A stretch of 64,000 nucleotides of DNA from CAZKNF01 sp964554105 (lineage in GTDB: Bacteria; Bacteroidota; Rhodothermia; Rhodothermales; VXPQ01), in contig CAZKNF010000008.1 of the NCBI GenBank assembly GCA_964554105.1, positions 16,809 to 80,808 of the forward strand, given 5' to 3'. How positions within the stretch are numbered: the stretch's first letter is position 1; each line of letters starts with the position of its first letter. The position numbers were made by a program, and so were the translations under genes. Below, piece after piece: positions 52,685 through 61,608 of this stretch. The notes below the pieces were generated by a model. It did not search any database and was not told the origin of the DNA. It was given only the letters and a program-made list of their open reading frames with translations.

Positions 52685-54009
52685 GATCGAGACTCCGTAT
52701 GCGCCGTGCCGAGACGGTCCAGTACCTTGCTGAAGAAATCAGGGCTTCCGAAATTTCCAGACTTGAGGGTCAGCGTAAGGGCACTGCCGTCCACCGATCG
52801 CATCACGGGCACGCCGGGATCGACTACGTCCTCGATTTCGAGGGCATGAAGTTGGAGTCCCTGCACCACCGCACCGGATGTTTCGCCGCCGGCCACGACG
52901 ATATGCCGCGCGAGGCGGTCTGCAGCGGATCGCCTGGCCAGCTCGCGGTGCGCGGATTCGATGCTCTCGCTGACCGTTTCCGCCGTAATGCCTCGTTCGG
53001 CAGCAGCATCGAGTACGCGCTGGCGTTGTGCGGCGCCGGCCGACGAATATGCGAGTGCCCAGCCTCGCCCGGATAGAGAAGAGTCGATTTCATGGTACAG
53101 GCGCTCGACTTCACTCGTGGGGTTTGCCAGGAGTCGAGATACGTCCATCTGGATAATGCCGTCGTGCGATGTTTCAAACTCAGCGATCTGTTCGAGCGAT
53201 GCGTCGGAGCAGCTTCCCGAGAGCATTAGTACGCCGCCGCCCGGCGGGCTCCGAGACGGCAACGAAGCGGAGCGCAAAACCATCTCCATCTGCTGCCAGA
53301 CGTACGCGAGGGCCATTCCCAGACCACTGCCACCTGTGAGCAAGGGAAAATCGACGACGGATTTCGCAATTTCGATAAGATCCTCATCCGACGTTGCATC
53401 GACGAGCGCGATTTCAACTGCTTGTTTTCTGAGCCCGCGCGTGTGTTCTCGGATCGATTTGCTCCCGGCACGGACAATGCGATGTGGAACCAGGCCGACG
53501 CGTTTCGAGGTCTGGGCTTGGAGATGACGCACCAAATTCGAGTCCGTCATAGGATGGATGGGGTGCCGGCGCATATGGCTCTCCGACAACAGCACGTCAT
53601 TGACGAAGAGATATCCGCCGTACTGCGTGCGGCCATTCACGGGAAGAGCGGGTACCGCCACGGTAAACGGAGCGGGAATTGCATCCATCAGGGCTTCCGC
53701 CACAGGACCGATATTGCCTTCGATCGACGAATCGAAGGTCGAGCAGTATTTGAAATAGATGCGCTCTACGCCGAGGTTTTGCAGCCGTGAGAGAACGGCT
53801 AGCGCCTGGCGGCACGCGTCGTTCTTGGGTGCGGATCGGATCTTTAGCGCCACAACTGCAGCCTGGAATCCAAGGTCCTCGGTTGTGGAAAGCCCCTCGG
53901 GGTCCAGACAGAGTACGGTTCGGATGCCCGCGCTGGCGAGCATGCTGGCAAGATCCGCCGCCCCGGTGAAATCGTCCGCGATAGCGCCAAGGAGCAGAGA
54001 AGAGGGCAT
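52681..54009 (-). CDS. otnK: Four-carbon acid sugar kinase (3-oxo-tetronate kinase)
   Basis: This 442-residue DUF1537-type kinase has the N-terminal signature LGAIADDFTGAADLASMLA and YFKYCSTFDSSIEGNIGP, and a C-terminal nucleotide domain with VMLSGSCSDASLEQIAEF and HIVVAGGETSGAVVQGLQLH. It phosphorylates 3-oxo-tetronates so that the adjacent OtnC can decarboxylate them. It heads the minus-strand unit otnK-otnC-FAD-sulfatase. The LacI-type site at 54087 is 78 bp upstream of its start. Confidence 0.92.
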   Translation of the reverse strand: MPSSLLLGAIADDFTGAADLASMLASAGIRTVLCLDPEGLSTTEDLGFQAAVVALKIRSAPKNDACRQALAVLSRLQNLGVERIYFKYCSTFDSSIEGNIGPVAEALMDAIPAPFTVAVPALPVNGRTQYGGYLFVNDVLLSESHMRRHPIHPMTDSNLVRHLQAQTSKRVGLVPHRIVRAGSKSIREHTRGLRKQAVEIALVDATSDEDLIEIAKSVVDFPLLTGGSGLGMALAYVWQQMEMVLRSASLPSRSPPGGGVLMLSGSCSDASLEQIAEFETSHDGIIQMDVSRLLANPTSEVERLYHEIDSSLSGRGWALAYSSAGAAQRQRVLDAAAERGITAETVSESIESAHRELARRSAADRLARHIVVAGGETSGAVVQGLQLHALEIEDVVDPGVPVMRSVDGSALTLTLKSGNFGSPDFFSKVLDRLGTAHTESRS

Positions 54010-54086
54010 GCGGGATTAATGTAATCGATCGTGGAGGACGAAGGCGAATGAAAACTGTTCAATTTTACTTCGCATCCCCCCTATAT

Positions 54087-54100
54087 TGCAAACGTTTTCA
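54087..54100. promoter_or_regulatory. LacI-type operator in the otnK / kinase divergent promoter
   Basis: TGCAAACGTTTTCA has the AACGTT core with one imperfect arm. It lies in the 135-bp gap between otnK (minus) and the PfkB kinase (plus), so it could control both operons. Confidence 0.65.
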
Positions 54101-54144
54101 TTTTGCCCCTATCGCACGGACTCCGAGCGCCGACGTGTTCTATC

Positions 54145-55125
54145 ATGGCTAGCCTCGACATTGTTGCTGTCGGACGAGCAGGGCTCGACCTGTATGCCGA
54201 ACAGATCGGCGTTCCGTTCGAGTCCGTGACGAGCTTTGCTGCCTACATCGGCGGCACGCCGGCCAACGTCGCCGTCGGGGCACGTAGACTCGGCTTGAGC
54301 TCCGCCGTGGTAACCGCCGTGAGTGATGATCCGGTCGGCGATTTCATCGTCCATTTTCTCGATCAAGAAGGTGTTGAGACAGCATTCGTTGTACGTAAGA
54401 AAGAGAAGAAGTCCGGATTGGTGCTGCTTGGCATTCTGCCACCGGATCATTTTCCGCGGGTGCATTACCGCGACGATTGCGCCGATCAATCTCTGACGAT
54501 CAACGATGTCGCGGGTGTGCCGCTCGAATCGAGTAAGATGATTCTGGTAGTCGGCACGAGTCTGTCTCATTCGCCGGGTCGCGAGGCCACATTGTTTGCG
54601 GCGGAACGAGCCCGGTCGTCAGGTCGACGCGTCGTCTTGGACCTGGATTATCGTGCCGATCTCTGGACGAACTCATCCGCCTATTCCGTTTCGGTTCGCG
54701 GACTTGTTCGGTTGAGCCATATCGTGATCGGCACGCGGGAGGAGATTCTAGCCGCGGCAGGTGCCCCGGCAAAAAGCGGAAATGGTGTCGACGTCACAGT
54801 GGAGTCCGCCATTCGCGATGCGTTGAGCCTGGGTCCCGCCGCGATCGTCGAGAAGCGTGGGAAGGACGGTTCACGGGTTCATCTGCGTGGAGGGCAGGTG
54901 ATCGATGCAGGAGCCTTCCGTGTCGACGTGCAGAATACGCTGGGGGCCGGAGATGCCTTCGCAGCCGGATTCCTGTACGGCTGCTTGCAGGGTTGGGAAT
55001 GGCATCGTTCAGCCCGGCTTGGGAACGCCTGCGGTGCGATCGTCGCGGGCAGGCATGCGTGTTCGGCCTCGTGCCCCACAATGGTTGAAGTCATGGCTTT
55101 TGCTGACAAACAAGGCGGTCTCTGA
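54145..55125 (+). CDS. PfkB-family carbohydrate kinase, IolC-like (5-dehydro-2-deoxygluconokinase-like)
   Basis: From ATG 54145 this is 326 residues: N-terminal DIVAVGRAGLDLYAEQ, typical of IolC, then GGTPANVAVGARRLGL and the C-terminal catalytic motif QNTLGAGDAFAAGFLYG (GAGD, catalytic Asp). No other inositol genes are present, so the substrate may be another keto-acid sugar. It starts a plus-strand operon with the Nramp-like transporter, 2 nt before its start. Confidence 0.88.
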   Translation: MASLDIVAVGRAGLDLYAEQIGVPFESVTSFAAYIGGTPANVAVGARRLGLSSAVVTAVSDDPVGDFIVHFLDQEGVETAFVVRKKEKKSGLVLLGILPPDHFPRVHYRDDCADQSLTINDVAGVPLESSKMILVVGTSLSHSPGREATLFAAERARSSGRRVVLDLDYRADLWTNSSAYSVSVRGLVRLSHIVIGTREEILAAAGAPAKSGNGVDVTVESAIRDALSLGPAAIVEKRGKDGSRVHLRGGQVIDAGAFRVDVQNTLGAGDAFAAGFLYGCLQGWEWHRSARLGNACGAIVAGRHACSASCPTMVEVMAFADKQGGL

Positions 55126-55127
55126 CG

Positions 55128-56696
55128 ATGACTGAAATGCCGTACAAAGCTGCATCCGACGGTACAAGCGTCTCGACCGTCACGACGACTGCCCGGTTAA
55201 AGGCTGTGGAAGACGGTCCGCAGACGCCGCCGACGACGATATTGGGTACCCTCAAGCGGCTGGGGCCCGGCTTGATTCTCGCCGGCGCGATCGTCGGCTC
55301 GGGCGAGTTGATTGCCACGACCAGCGTGGGGGCTGAGGCCGGCTTTTGGCTGCTCTGGATCATACTGCTCGGATGTACGCTCAAGGTGTTCACACAGATC
55401 GAGTTCGGCCGGTATGCCATCACCTGGAGCAGGACCACGCTGGATGCACTTGACACACTTCCCGGCCCCCGTTTCCGCGTCAATTGGATCGTCTGGTACT
55501 GGTTTGCCATCGTCCTGCTTATCATCTCCCAGAACGGCGGGATCGTGGGTGGCGTCGGCCAGGCGCTCGCTATTTTACAGCCCCTGACTCCGGAGGGGGC
55601 GGAGTACAATCAGCTCTACGATCAGCTCGTCGGGCTGCGCGTCGAGCTGGCTCTGGCCGTGGAGGTCGGCGCCGCAAGCGTACCGGGCCTTCAACAGCAG
55701 GTCACTGAGCTCTCCGGGAGGGTAGAAGGACTGTCGCAACCGATCGACATCGCGATATGGGCTACGCTGATGGCCGTTCTGACCTCCGCGCTTATGTATA
55801 TCGGGCGGTACGGCCTCATTCAAATCATCACGACGGTTCTCGTCGGCTCGTTCACTCTGGTGACGATCGTCTCCGTCATCATGCTCCAGTCGACCGAATG
55901 GGCGATCCAATGGTCCGACGTCGTCGACGGCCTGAGGTTTACGCTCCCGCCCGCCGACGGTACGACCGACGGACTTGCCACGGCGCTGGCTGCATTCGGT
56001 ATGATCGGACTGTCTGCAGGGGAGCTGATTATGTATCCGTACTGGTGTCTCGAAAAGGGCTACGCGCAGTGGACCGGTCCTCGCGAGCAGACGGAAGAGT
56101 GGGCCGCGAGAGCACGCGGGTGGATGCGCGTCATGCACGCGGATGCGTGGTTGTCGATGGCTGTCTACACGTTCTCGACCGTCGCATTCTATCTTCTCGG
56201 GGCCGCCGTGCTGTCCCGCGCGGGTCTGAACGTAGAGGGAGAAGGACTCATCCGGACGCTGGCGGAAATGTACGTGCCCGTCCTCGGATCGTGGGCGGAG
56301 AGCGTCTTCCTATTCGGCGCCGCGACGATTCTCTATTCTACCTATTTCGTGTTCGCCGCAGGCTTTGCCCGGATCATTGCTGATTCGTTCATTCTGCTTG
56401 GATTGGTCGAGGCAGAGGCGAGGGTAAAGTGGATTCGAATTGTCGGAGTGGCGCTTCCTCTGGCCGCGTTAGTCACGTATTTCTTCGTCCGCGCACCGGT
56501 TGCGATGATTCTTGCGGCCGGACTCGGCCAATCCACAATTCTGCCCATGCTTGGTGCTGCGGCATTGTACTTCCGCTACAAACGAATCGACGTGCGGCTT
56601 CGGCCGAGCCTGTTCTGGGACGTTTTCCTCTGGTTCTCGGTGGTAGGCCTTCTCGTCGCTGGAGTCTGGTCGATCTACGGCACCTTCTTCAGGTGA
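55128..56696 (+). CDS. Nramp-like transporter without the canonical metal motif
   Basis: This 522-residue protein has about 11-12 membrane segments. The first helix reads LGPGLILAGAIVGSGELIAT, where true metal Nramps have DPGN. The TM6 MPH motif is also replaced (SAGELIMYPYWCLEKGYA). A long periplasmic or cytosolic loop of about 60 residues is near 150-210. The fold family is clear, but its substrate cannot be a typical transition metal by these residues. Its place between a sugar-acid kinase and an Asp/Glu racemase suggests uptake of an organic acid or another ion. Confidence 0.85.
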   Translation: MTEMPYKAASDGTSVSTVTTTARLKAVEDGPQTPPTTILGTLKRLGPGLILAGAIVGSGELIATTSVGAEAGFWLLWIILLGCTLKVFTQIEFGRYAITWSRTTLDALDTLPGPRFRVNWIVWYWFAIVLLIISQNGGIVGGVGQALAILQPLTPEGAEYNQLYDQLVGLRVELALAVEVGAASVPGLQQQVTELSGRVEGLSQPIDIAIWATLMAVLTSALMYIGRYGLIQIITTVLVGSFTLVTIVSVIMLQSTEWAIQWSDVVDGLRFTLPPADGTTDGLATALAAFGMIGLSAGELIMYPYWCLEKGYAQWTGPREQTEEWAARARGWMRVMHADAWLSMAVYTFSTVAFYLLGAAVLSRAGLNVEGEGLIRTLAEMYVPVLGSWAESVFLFGAATILYSTYFVFAAGFARIIADSFILLGLVEAEARVKWIRIVGVALPLAALVTYFFVRAPVAMILAAGLGQSTILPMLGAAALYFRYKRIDVRLRPSLFWDVFLWFSVVGLLVAGVWSIYGTFFR

Positions 56697-56793
56697 AGCC
56701 CGACGAATATGGAGAGCGTATCGGCTGCAAACGCCTTTGAAAAGACGGCTCAACTCGCTGCAACATAACTTCAAATACTAGAACTCTTACGAC

Positions 56794-57465
56794 ATGGGAC
56801 AAACACTCGCGCTCATTCACACGAGCAAGCTTTTTTTCACGACCGAGTCCTCGCTGATGGCGCTCTTTGACGAGATACTGCCGGCCGTCCGCACAATCAA
56901 CCTGCTCGACGATTCACTGCTCGCGGACTGCATGTCGGCGGGTGGGATGACGCCGGCTGTGACGAGGCGGCTCTGTGACCAGGCACGATCTGCGGAAGAC
57001 GCCGGCGCCGACGCCGCGCTGTCCTTGTGTTCATCGGTCGGGCCGGCCATCGACGTCGCTCGCCGGCTCGTGAAAATTCCGCTCCTGAAGATCGATGATG
57101 CCCACACCGAGGAGGCGGTTCTGACTGCCGACCGTATCGGCGTGCTGGCGACCGTCGCAACGACGCTCCACCCGACCGTCGATTTGATCCGTTCCAAGGC
57201 AGAAAAGCATGGACGTGACGTAGAGATCCGAGAGGGCCTGGCGGATTCGGCCTTGGAAGCACTCATGAGCGGCGATCGCGACCATCACGACCGACTGCTC
57301 ATTGCGAAAGCCAGAGAGATCGCCGCGGATGTCGACGTAATTCTGTTTGCTCAGGCTTCGATGACGCGGCTCGAGGACCGCGTGGCCGATGAGACCGGGC
57401 TGCCGGTGCTGTCAAGCCCGCGGCGCGCTATCGAATATGCGAAAAACGTGCTGGAAGGCATCTAA
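56794..57465 (+). CDS. Aspartate/glutamate racemase family protein
   Basis: This 223-residue two-domain enzyme fold has the paired cysteines (DALSLCSSVGPAIDVA-like region, ALSLCSSVGPAIDVAR). The second usual Cys position is replaced by FAQASMTRLEDR near residue 190 (Ala-Gln-Ala-Ser, no Cys). Loss of the second active-site cysteine means it may not be a racemase, but a related decarboxylase, isomerase or hydantoin-racemase-like protein. It follows the Nramp-like gene by 97 nt. Confidence 0.8.
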   Translation: MGQTLALIHTSKLFFTTESSLMALFDEILPAVRTINLLDDSLLADCMSAGGMTPAVTRRLCDQARSAEDAGADAALSLCSSVGPAIDVARRLVKIPLLKIDDAHTEEAVLTADRIGVLATVATTLHPTVDLIRSKAEKHGRDVEIREGLADSALEALMSGDRDHHDRLLIAKAREIAADVDVILFAQASMTRLEDRVADETGLPVLSSPRRAIEYAKNVLEGI

Positions 57466-57694
57466 AAGGCCGTTGATAACTTCCGCATCTCTGCGGTACG
57501 CTCCTTATGGCTCACTGCGGCGGCCTTATCTTGGGTTTGTTGGACAGGTCTCTAAGCCCCTGCGCACAAAAATCCACGCCGTCGTCCGGAAAGGTGTTGA
57601 CAATGTGAGGCCGGAATGGATATCGTGGAAATGAGAACGTTTTCATTTATTTGTAGCGTTCACCCGCCAATGGCGTAGATATTCGCGGCAATAA
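57466..57694. other. Promoter region of the LacI regulator
   Basis: No gene. It contains the operator at 57631-57646, about 50 bp before the lacI-type start, so autoregulation is expected. Confidence 0.55.
57631..57646. promoter_or_regulatory. LacI-type operator upstream of the regulator gene
   Basis: ATGAGAACGTTTTCAT is a palindrome with one asymmetric position. It shares the AACGTT core and TTTCA arm with the other three sites. Position relative to the regulator start suggests negative autoregulation. Confidence 0.7.
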
Positions 57695-58717
57695 ATGGCA
57701 ACGTTACGGGACGTAGCAAAGCAGGCTGACGTGTCGGTTTCGACGGTGTCCAGGGTCTTCAATGAGCCGGACAAGGTCAAAGTAGATACACGCATGCGCG
57801 TGCAGCAAGCCGTCCAGGCGCTCGGCTACCGTCCGAGCCGGGTCGCACGCCGGCTGCGAGTCGAGAACGGACTCGCGCACATGCTCGGTCTCGTTATACC
57901 GGACATCCAGAATCCATTTTTTGCCGATCTCGCCCGAGGCGTGGAAGACGTTGCCCAGGCGAATGGATATACGGTCATCGTCAATAACTCTGACGAGGAT
58001 TCGGACAAGCAGAGAATGTGTCTCGAGACGCTCCGCACTGAATCCGTGGATGGCGTGATCCTGCCCCCGGTGCGTGAGCAGGATGATGACGTGGATGCGC
58101 TCGCGGCAAGCGGGATTCCCGTCGTCTGTGTGGACCGAAGAATGAAGACCATCGCATACGACACGATTGTATCGGACAGCGTTCAGGGCGCCTATGAGGC
58201 GGTCTCGTACCTCATTGCGAACGGGCATCGGCGGATCGGTCTCATTGGAGGCATTCCCTCGCTCTCGACAAGCCGAGAACGGCGCGTGGGGTACGAGCGG
58301 GCACATTCCGACCACGGCGTCGACATCCATCCGGAATTAATCCGGGAAGGCGACTCGCGCCAGGAGAGTGGCCGCAGTATGGCCGAAGAGCTCCTCGATC
58401 TTCCCGAACCACCGACTGCCCTCTTCACCGGCAACAACCTGATGACGCTGGGAGCGGTGGAGGCGATTCACCTTCGCGGATTACGCATCCCCCAGAACAT
58501 CTCGGTTGTCGCTTATGATGATGTTCCGTGGGCACTTGCACTGAATCCGCCGCTGACGGCAGTAGATCAGCCCGGCAACGAAATCGGACGCCGTGCGGCC
58601 GAGATGTTGCTGCAGCGCATAAACGACCCGGGTCGCTCGCCGACCCTTGTAACCCTGCAGCCGAGGCTCATTGTGCGAAAGTCCGTCTCCCGAATTCCCG
58701 TTCGAAGGATGGCGTAG
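57695..58717 (+). CDS. LacI family transcriptional regulator
   Basis: This 340-residue repressor has an N-terminal helix-turn-helix MATLRDVAKQADVSVSTVSR and hinge helix (RPSRVARRLRVENG), then a periplasmic-binding-protein-like effector domain (LGLVIPDIQNPFFADLARGV; SLSTSRERRVGYERA). It ends with NEIGRRAAEMLLQRI. Palindromes of the type it should recognise (TGAAAACGTTTTCA-like) lie at 44327, 52568, 54087 and 57631. The effector is probably a sugar or sugar acid of the surrounding pathway. Confidence 0.95.
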   Translation: MATLRDVAKQADVSVSTVSRVFNEPDKVKVDTRMRVQQAVQALGYRPSRVARRLRVENGLAHMLGLVIPDIQNPFFADLARGVEDVAQANGYTVIVNNSDEDSDKQRMCLETLRTESVDGVILPPVREQDDDVDALAASGIPVVCVDRRMKTIAYDTIVSDSVQGAYEAVSYLIANGHRRIGLIGGIPSLSTSRERRVGYERAHSDHGVDIHPELIREGDSRQESGRSMAEELLDLPEPPTALFTGNNLMTLGAVEAIHLRGLRIPQNISVVAYDDVPWALALNPPLTAVDQPGNEIGRRAAEMLLQRINDPGRSPTLVTLQPRLIVRKSVSRIPVRRMA

Positions 58718-58767
58718 GAGTTTCGAACCTTGTTGCTTCCCACCACGAATACGGATTAGTAATTGTC

Positions 58768-61608
58768 ATGTACGCGCCGCGGCAGCTCATATCGCTTCTC
58801 GCCCTCCTTGGCATTGTCGTAATCGTCCCTCCGGCATTAGCGGAGGTCGATGGCGCGCCGTCCATGGTCGACGAATTGACCTATGGCCCGGGTAAGCTCG
58901 TGGGCCACGTAACCGAGGCAGCCACCGGCGAACCCCTGCCGGGCGTCCAGATCTTCGTCGTGGAGACAAATCAAGGTACGGTTACCGATACCGAGGGATA
59001 CTACTCCCTCATCAACATTAAACCGGGAGATTACACCGTCGTCTTCCGATTTGTCGGATTTGCGACCAGCACGTTCACAGACGTGCCGGTGGAGCCGGAC
59101 AAGACATATACACTCGACGTCGAGATGGCGGAGGAGATCATCGAAGGCGAAGAGGTGGTCGTCACGGCCGAGCGCCCGATCGTTCAGATGGACCGTACCA
59201 CGACGACGGCGTTCGTCGGAGAGAAAGAAATCCAGGCACTTCCGGTTACAAATCTTTCCGAGATAATCGATCTGCAGGCCGGTGTAGTCGACGGTCACTT
59301 TCGTGGTGGCAGGGACGGCGAGGTGATGTACATGGTCAACGGGATTCCCATCAACAATCCCTATGACAACAGCCAGGGCATCTCGATCGAAAAAAATATG
59401 GTGCAGGGGCTGGAAGTGATTTCCGGGGTCTTCAACGCCGAATACGGACAGGCAATGTCCGGTATCGTCAATATCGTAACCAAAGACTCGCCGCATGAAT
59501 GGTCGGGTGAGATACAGGCCGAGATCGGTGCGATCGCCAGTACGCGAAATCTCGAGTTCGTCGAACGAAATGCCCCGGCCGGATCCGAGCTGCGCTTGTC
59601 AGACTTCGACTCGGTTCACGTGCCGTATCACGAAGCGGCAGGTGCGTTCGACCGCCAGGATCTTCAGGTCTCGCTGGGTGGTCCCCTCATCGGCGACCGA
59701 CTCGGATTTCGGCTTACGGGCCGGTATCGCTACGAAGAGAGCGACGACATCAGCCGCCGGCTGTTCATGCCGACCGATTCCTCTCAAAACCTGAACAGCG
59801 GAAACCCGGACACCTTCGTGATCGAGTCGAACGGAGATCAGGAGTTCGTGCAGGGGCACGGTGAGACGCTGTCGTTGAACGGATCGACCAGTCTGCAGAT
59901 TGCGAAGGGCCTCAGGATGGATTACAACGGGTTCTTCGAGTGGGGTGAAGGCCGAGACAATGATTTCTTGTCCCAGTACAGCCGCAAGTACGTTCCGGGC
60001 GGCCTCAATCGCTGGTACAATCGAAATCAGCTCCACGTCGCCACCCTGCGATACTCCATGAACGATCATTCCTTCGCCACGCTCAGCTACGGGCTGATGC
60101 GCGACAAAAGATGGTCCAGGCTCTTCGACATCCCTGACGACTTCGATGCAACCGGCATCCTCGATCCCCGCTATGTGCGGACGGAATTCGACAATCTGAA
60201 CGGCGCGAACGCCTTTAACGTGGGGGGCAACCAGCTCTTCAATTCCTCGACGCTAACGCGTACACACACCTTCCAGGTCGACTACACGAATCAGCTTACG
60301 CGCGTTCATCAGATGAAGGCCGGCGCCGTAGCGAGGATGCATGCCCTCGAAAACGGTCGGTACGACATCGAAGTCTCGTCGAACACAGGGTGGCAGCCCA
60401 TGCCGTCGGTCAGTCGGTACGGGCGCGATTCCCTGGAGACACGTCCGTATGAGATCGCGGCGTATCTCCAGGACAAGATGGAGTTCGACAACCTCATCGT
60501 TAACGCCGGTATTCGTTTCGATTACTTCCAGCCGGACTTTCAGGTGCCGATCGACTGGTCCCAGGCGGGGCTCACTCACGTGCCGAATTTGCCTGGATGG
60601 CGGCACTACGACGCAACGCAACCCGACTCGGCCCTTATTCTGAACAGGCAAGACGCTGCCGCCAGGTATCAGGTGAGTCCACGCTTCGGCGTAGCGTTTC
60701 CGATCTCCTCAACCGGCGTCATCCGCTTTTCGGCAGGACTGTTTTTCCAGGTGCCGCGCCTCGAATGGATTTACCGGAATCCTAATTACGAGATCGATCC
60801 CCGGGCAGGGCAGATTGCATACGGCAACGCCGCCATAAATCCTGAACGCACCCTGCATTTCGAAATCGCTCTTCAGCAAGCGCTGACAGATGCCCTCGGA
60901 TTCGAGCTTACACTGTTCTCCAAGGACTTTCGAAACCTTACGACGGAGCAGATCACGCGGGATGTCGCAACGACGAAAATTGTACGGCGCTTCATCAACA
61001 ATGACGTCGGTACGTCTCGAGGTGTTACCCTCTCCATCTTTCAACGGCCGATCGGCCCGCTGAGCTGGAACGTCGATTATACGCTGCAATTCGCCGAAGG
61101 AACCGCATCCGATCCTGAAGAAGCCTTTCAGCGGTTTCAGAGCAATTTAGATGACATAAAAGTGCTCGAGCGGCTGAACTGGGATCGACGTCACGTCCTC
61201 AATAATCGAATCACTCTTGCGCCGAGCACCGGACTCTCCGTCACCATGATCAATCGCTGGCGAACCGGACTTCCCTATACCACGGTGCGTGATTTCGTGA
61301 CGTCCTATCAGAGCAACAACGACGATCAGCCGAGCGCCTTCACCTCCGACCTTCGCCTTTATTACAGCCCGCCGTTCATCCCGGACAACTTTCAATTGAC
61401 CGCACTCGTCGTCAACCTGTTTGACGCGCAGATTCACGAGGACGTATTCGCATCCACGGGAAGGGCGGACGAGGACGTCACGCTTGAGCTGTTTCGCCGG
61501 TCGGATACGGGTGTCGGCGGGGTGAATTCGCTGGAGGAATTTTTTCTGGCGCCGTACCGCTTCAGCGAGCCGCGAAGGGTGACGCTGGGTGCCTTGTTCA
61601 CATTCTAA
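58768..61608 (+). CDS. TonB-dependent receptor with N-terminal carboxypeptidase-regulatory-like domain
   Basis: From ATG 58768 this is 946 residues. Signal peptide SLLALLGIVVIVPPALAE; CarboxypepD_reg-like beta domain (KLVGHVTEAATGEPLPGVQI; VTDTEGYYSLINIKPGDYTV; residues about 45-125); TonB-box-like EEVVVTAERPIVQMD; plug domain (about 145-260; EYGQAMSGIVNIVTKDSP) and a 22-strand outer-membrane barrel ending RVTLGALFTF with the terminal Phe. It is not followed by a SusD homologue. It lies 50 nt after lacI and overlaps the next gene as TAATG. Confidence 0.94.
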   Translation: MYAPRQLISLLALLGIVVIVPPALAEVDGAPSMVDELTYGPGKLVGHVTEAATGEPLPGVQIFVVETNQGTVTDTEGYYSLINIKPGDYTVVFRFVGFATSTFTDVPVEPDKTYTLDVEMAEEIIEGEEVVVTAERPIVQMDRTTTTAFVGEKEIQALPVTNLSEIIDLQAGVVDGHFRGGRDGEVMYMVNGIPINNPYDNSQGISIEKNMVQGLEVISGVFNAEYGQAMSGIVNIVTKDSPHEWSGEIQAEIGAIASTRNLEFVERNAPAGSELRLSDFDSVHVPYHEAAGAFDRQDLQVSLGGPLIGDRLGFRLTGRYRYEESDDISRRLFMPTDSSQNLNSGNPDTFVIESNGDQEFVQGHGETLSLNGSTSLQIAKGLRMDYNGFFEWGEGRDNDFLSQYSRKYVPGGLNRWYNRNQLHVATLRYSMNDHSFATLSYGLMRDKRWSRLFDIPDDFDATGILDPRYVRTEFDNLNGANAFNVGGNQLFNSSTLTRTHTFQVDYTNQLTRVHQMKAGAVARMHALENGRYDIEVSSNTGWQPMPSVSRYGRDSLETRPYEIAAYLQDKMEFDNLIVNAGIRFDYFQPDFQVPIDWSQAGLTHVPNLPGWRHYDATQPDSALILNRQDAAARYQVSPRFGVAFPISSTGVIRFSAGLFFQVPRLEWIYRNPNYEIDPRAGQIAYGNAAINPERTLHFEIALQQALTDALGFELTLFSKDFRNLTTEQITRDVATTKIVRRFINNDVGTSRGVTLSIFQRPIGPLSWNVDYTLQFAEGTASDPEEAFQRFQSNLDDIKVLERLNWDRRHVLNNRITLAPSTGLSVTMINRWRTGLPYTTVRDFVTSYQSNNDDQPSAFTSDLRLYYSPPFIPDNFQLTALVVNLFDAQIHEDVFASTGRADEDVTLELFRRSDTGVGGVNSLEEFFLAPYRFSEPRRVTLGALFTF

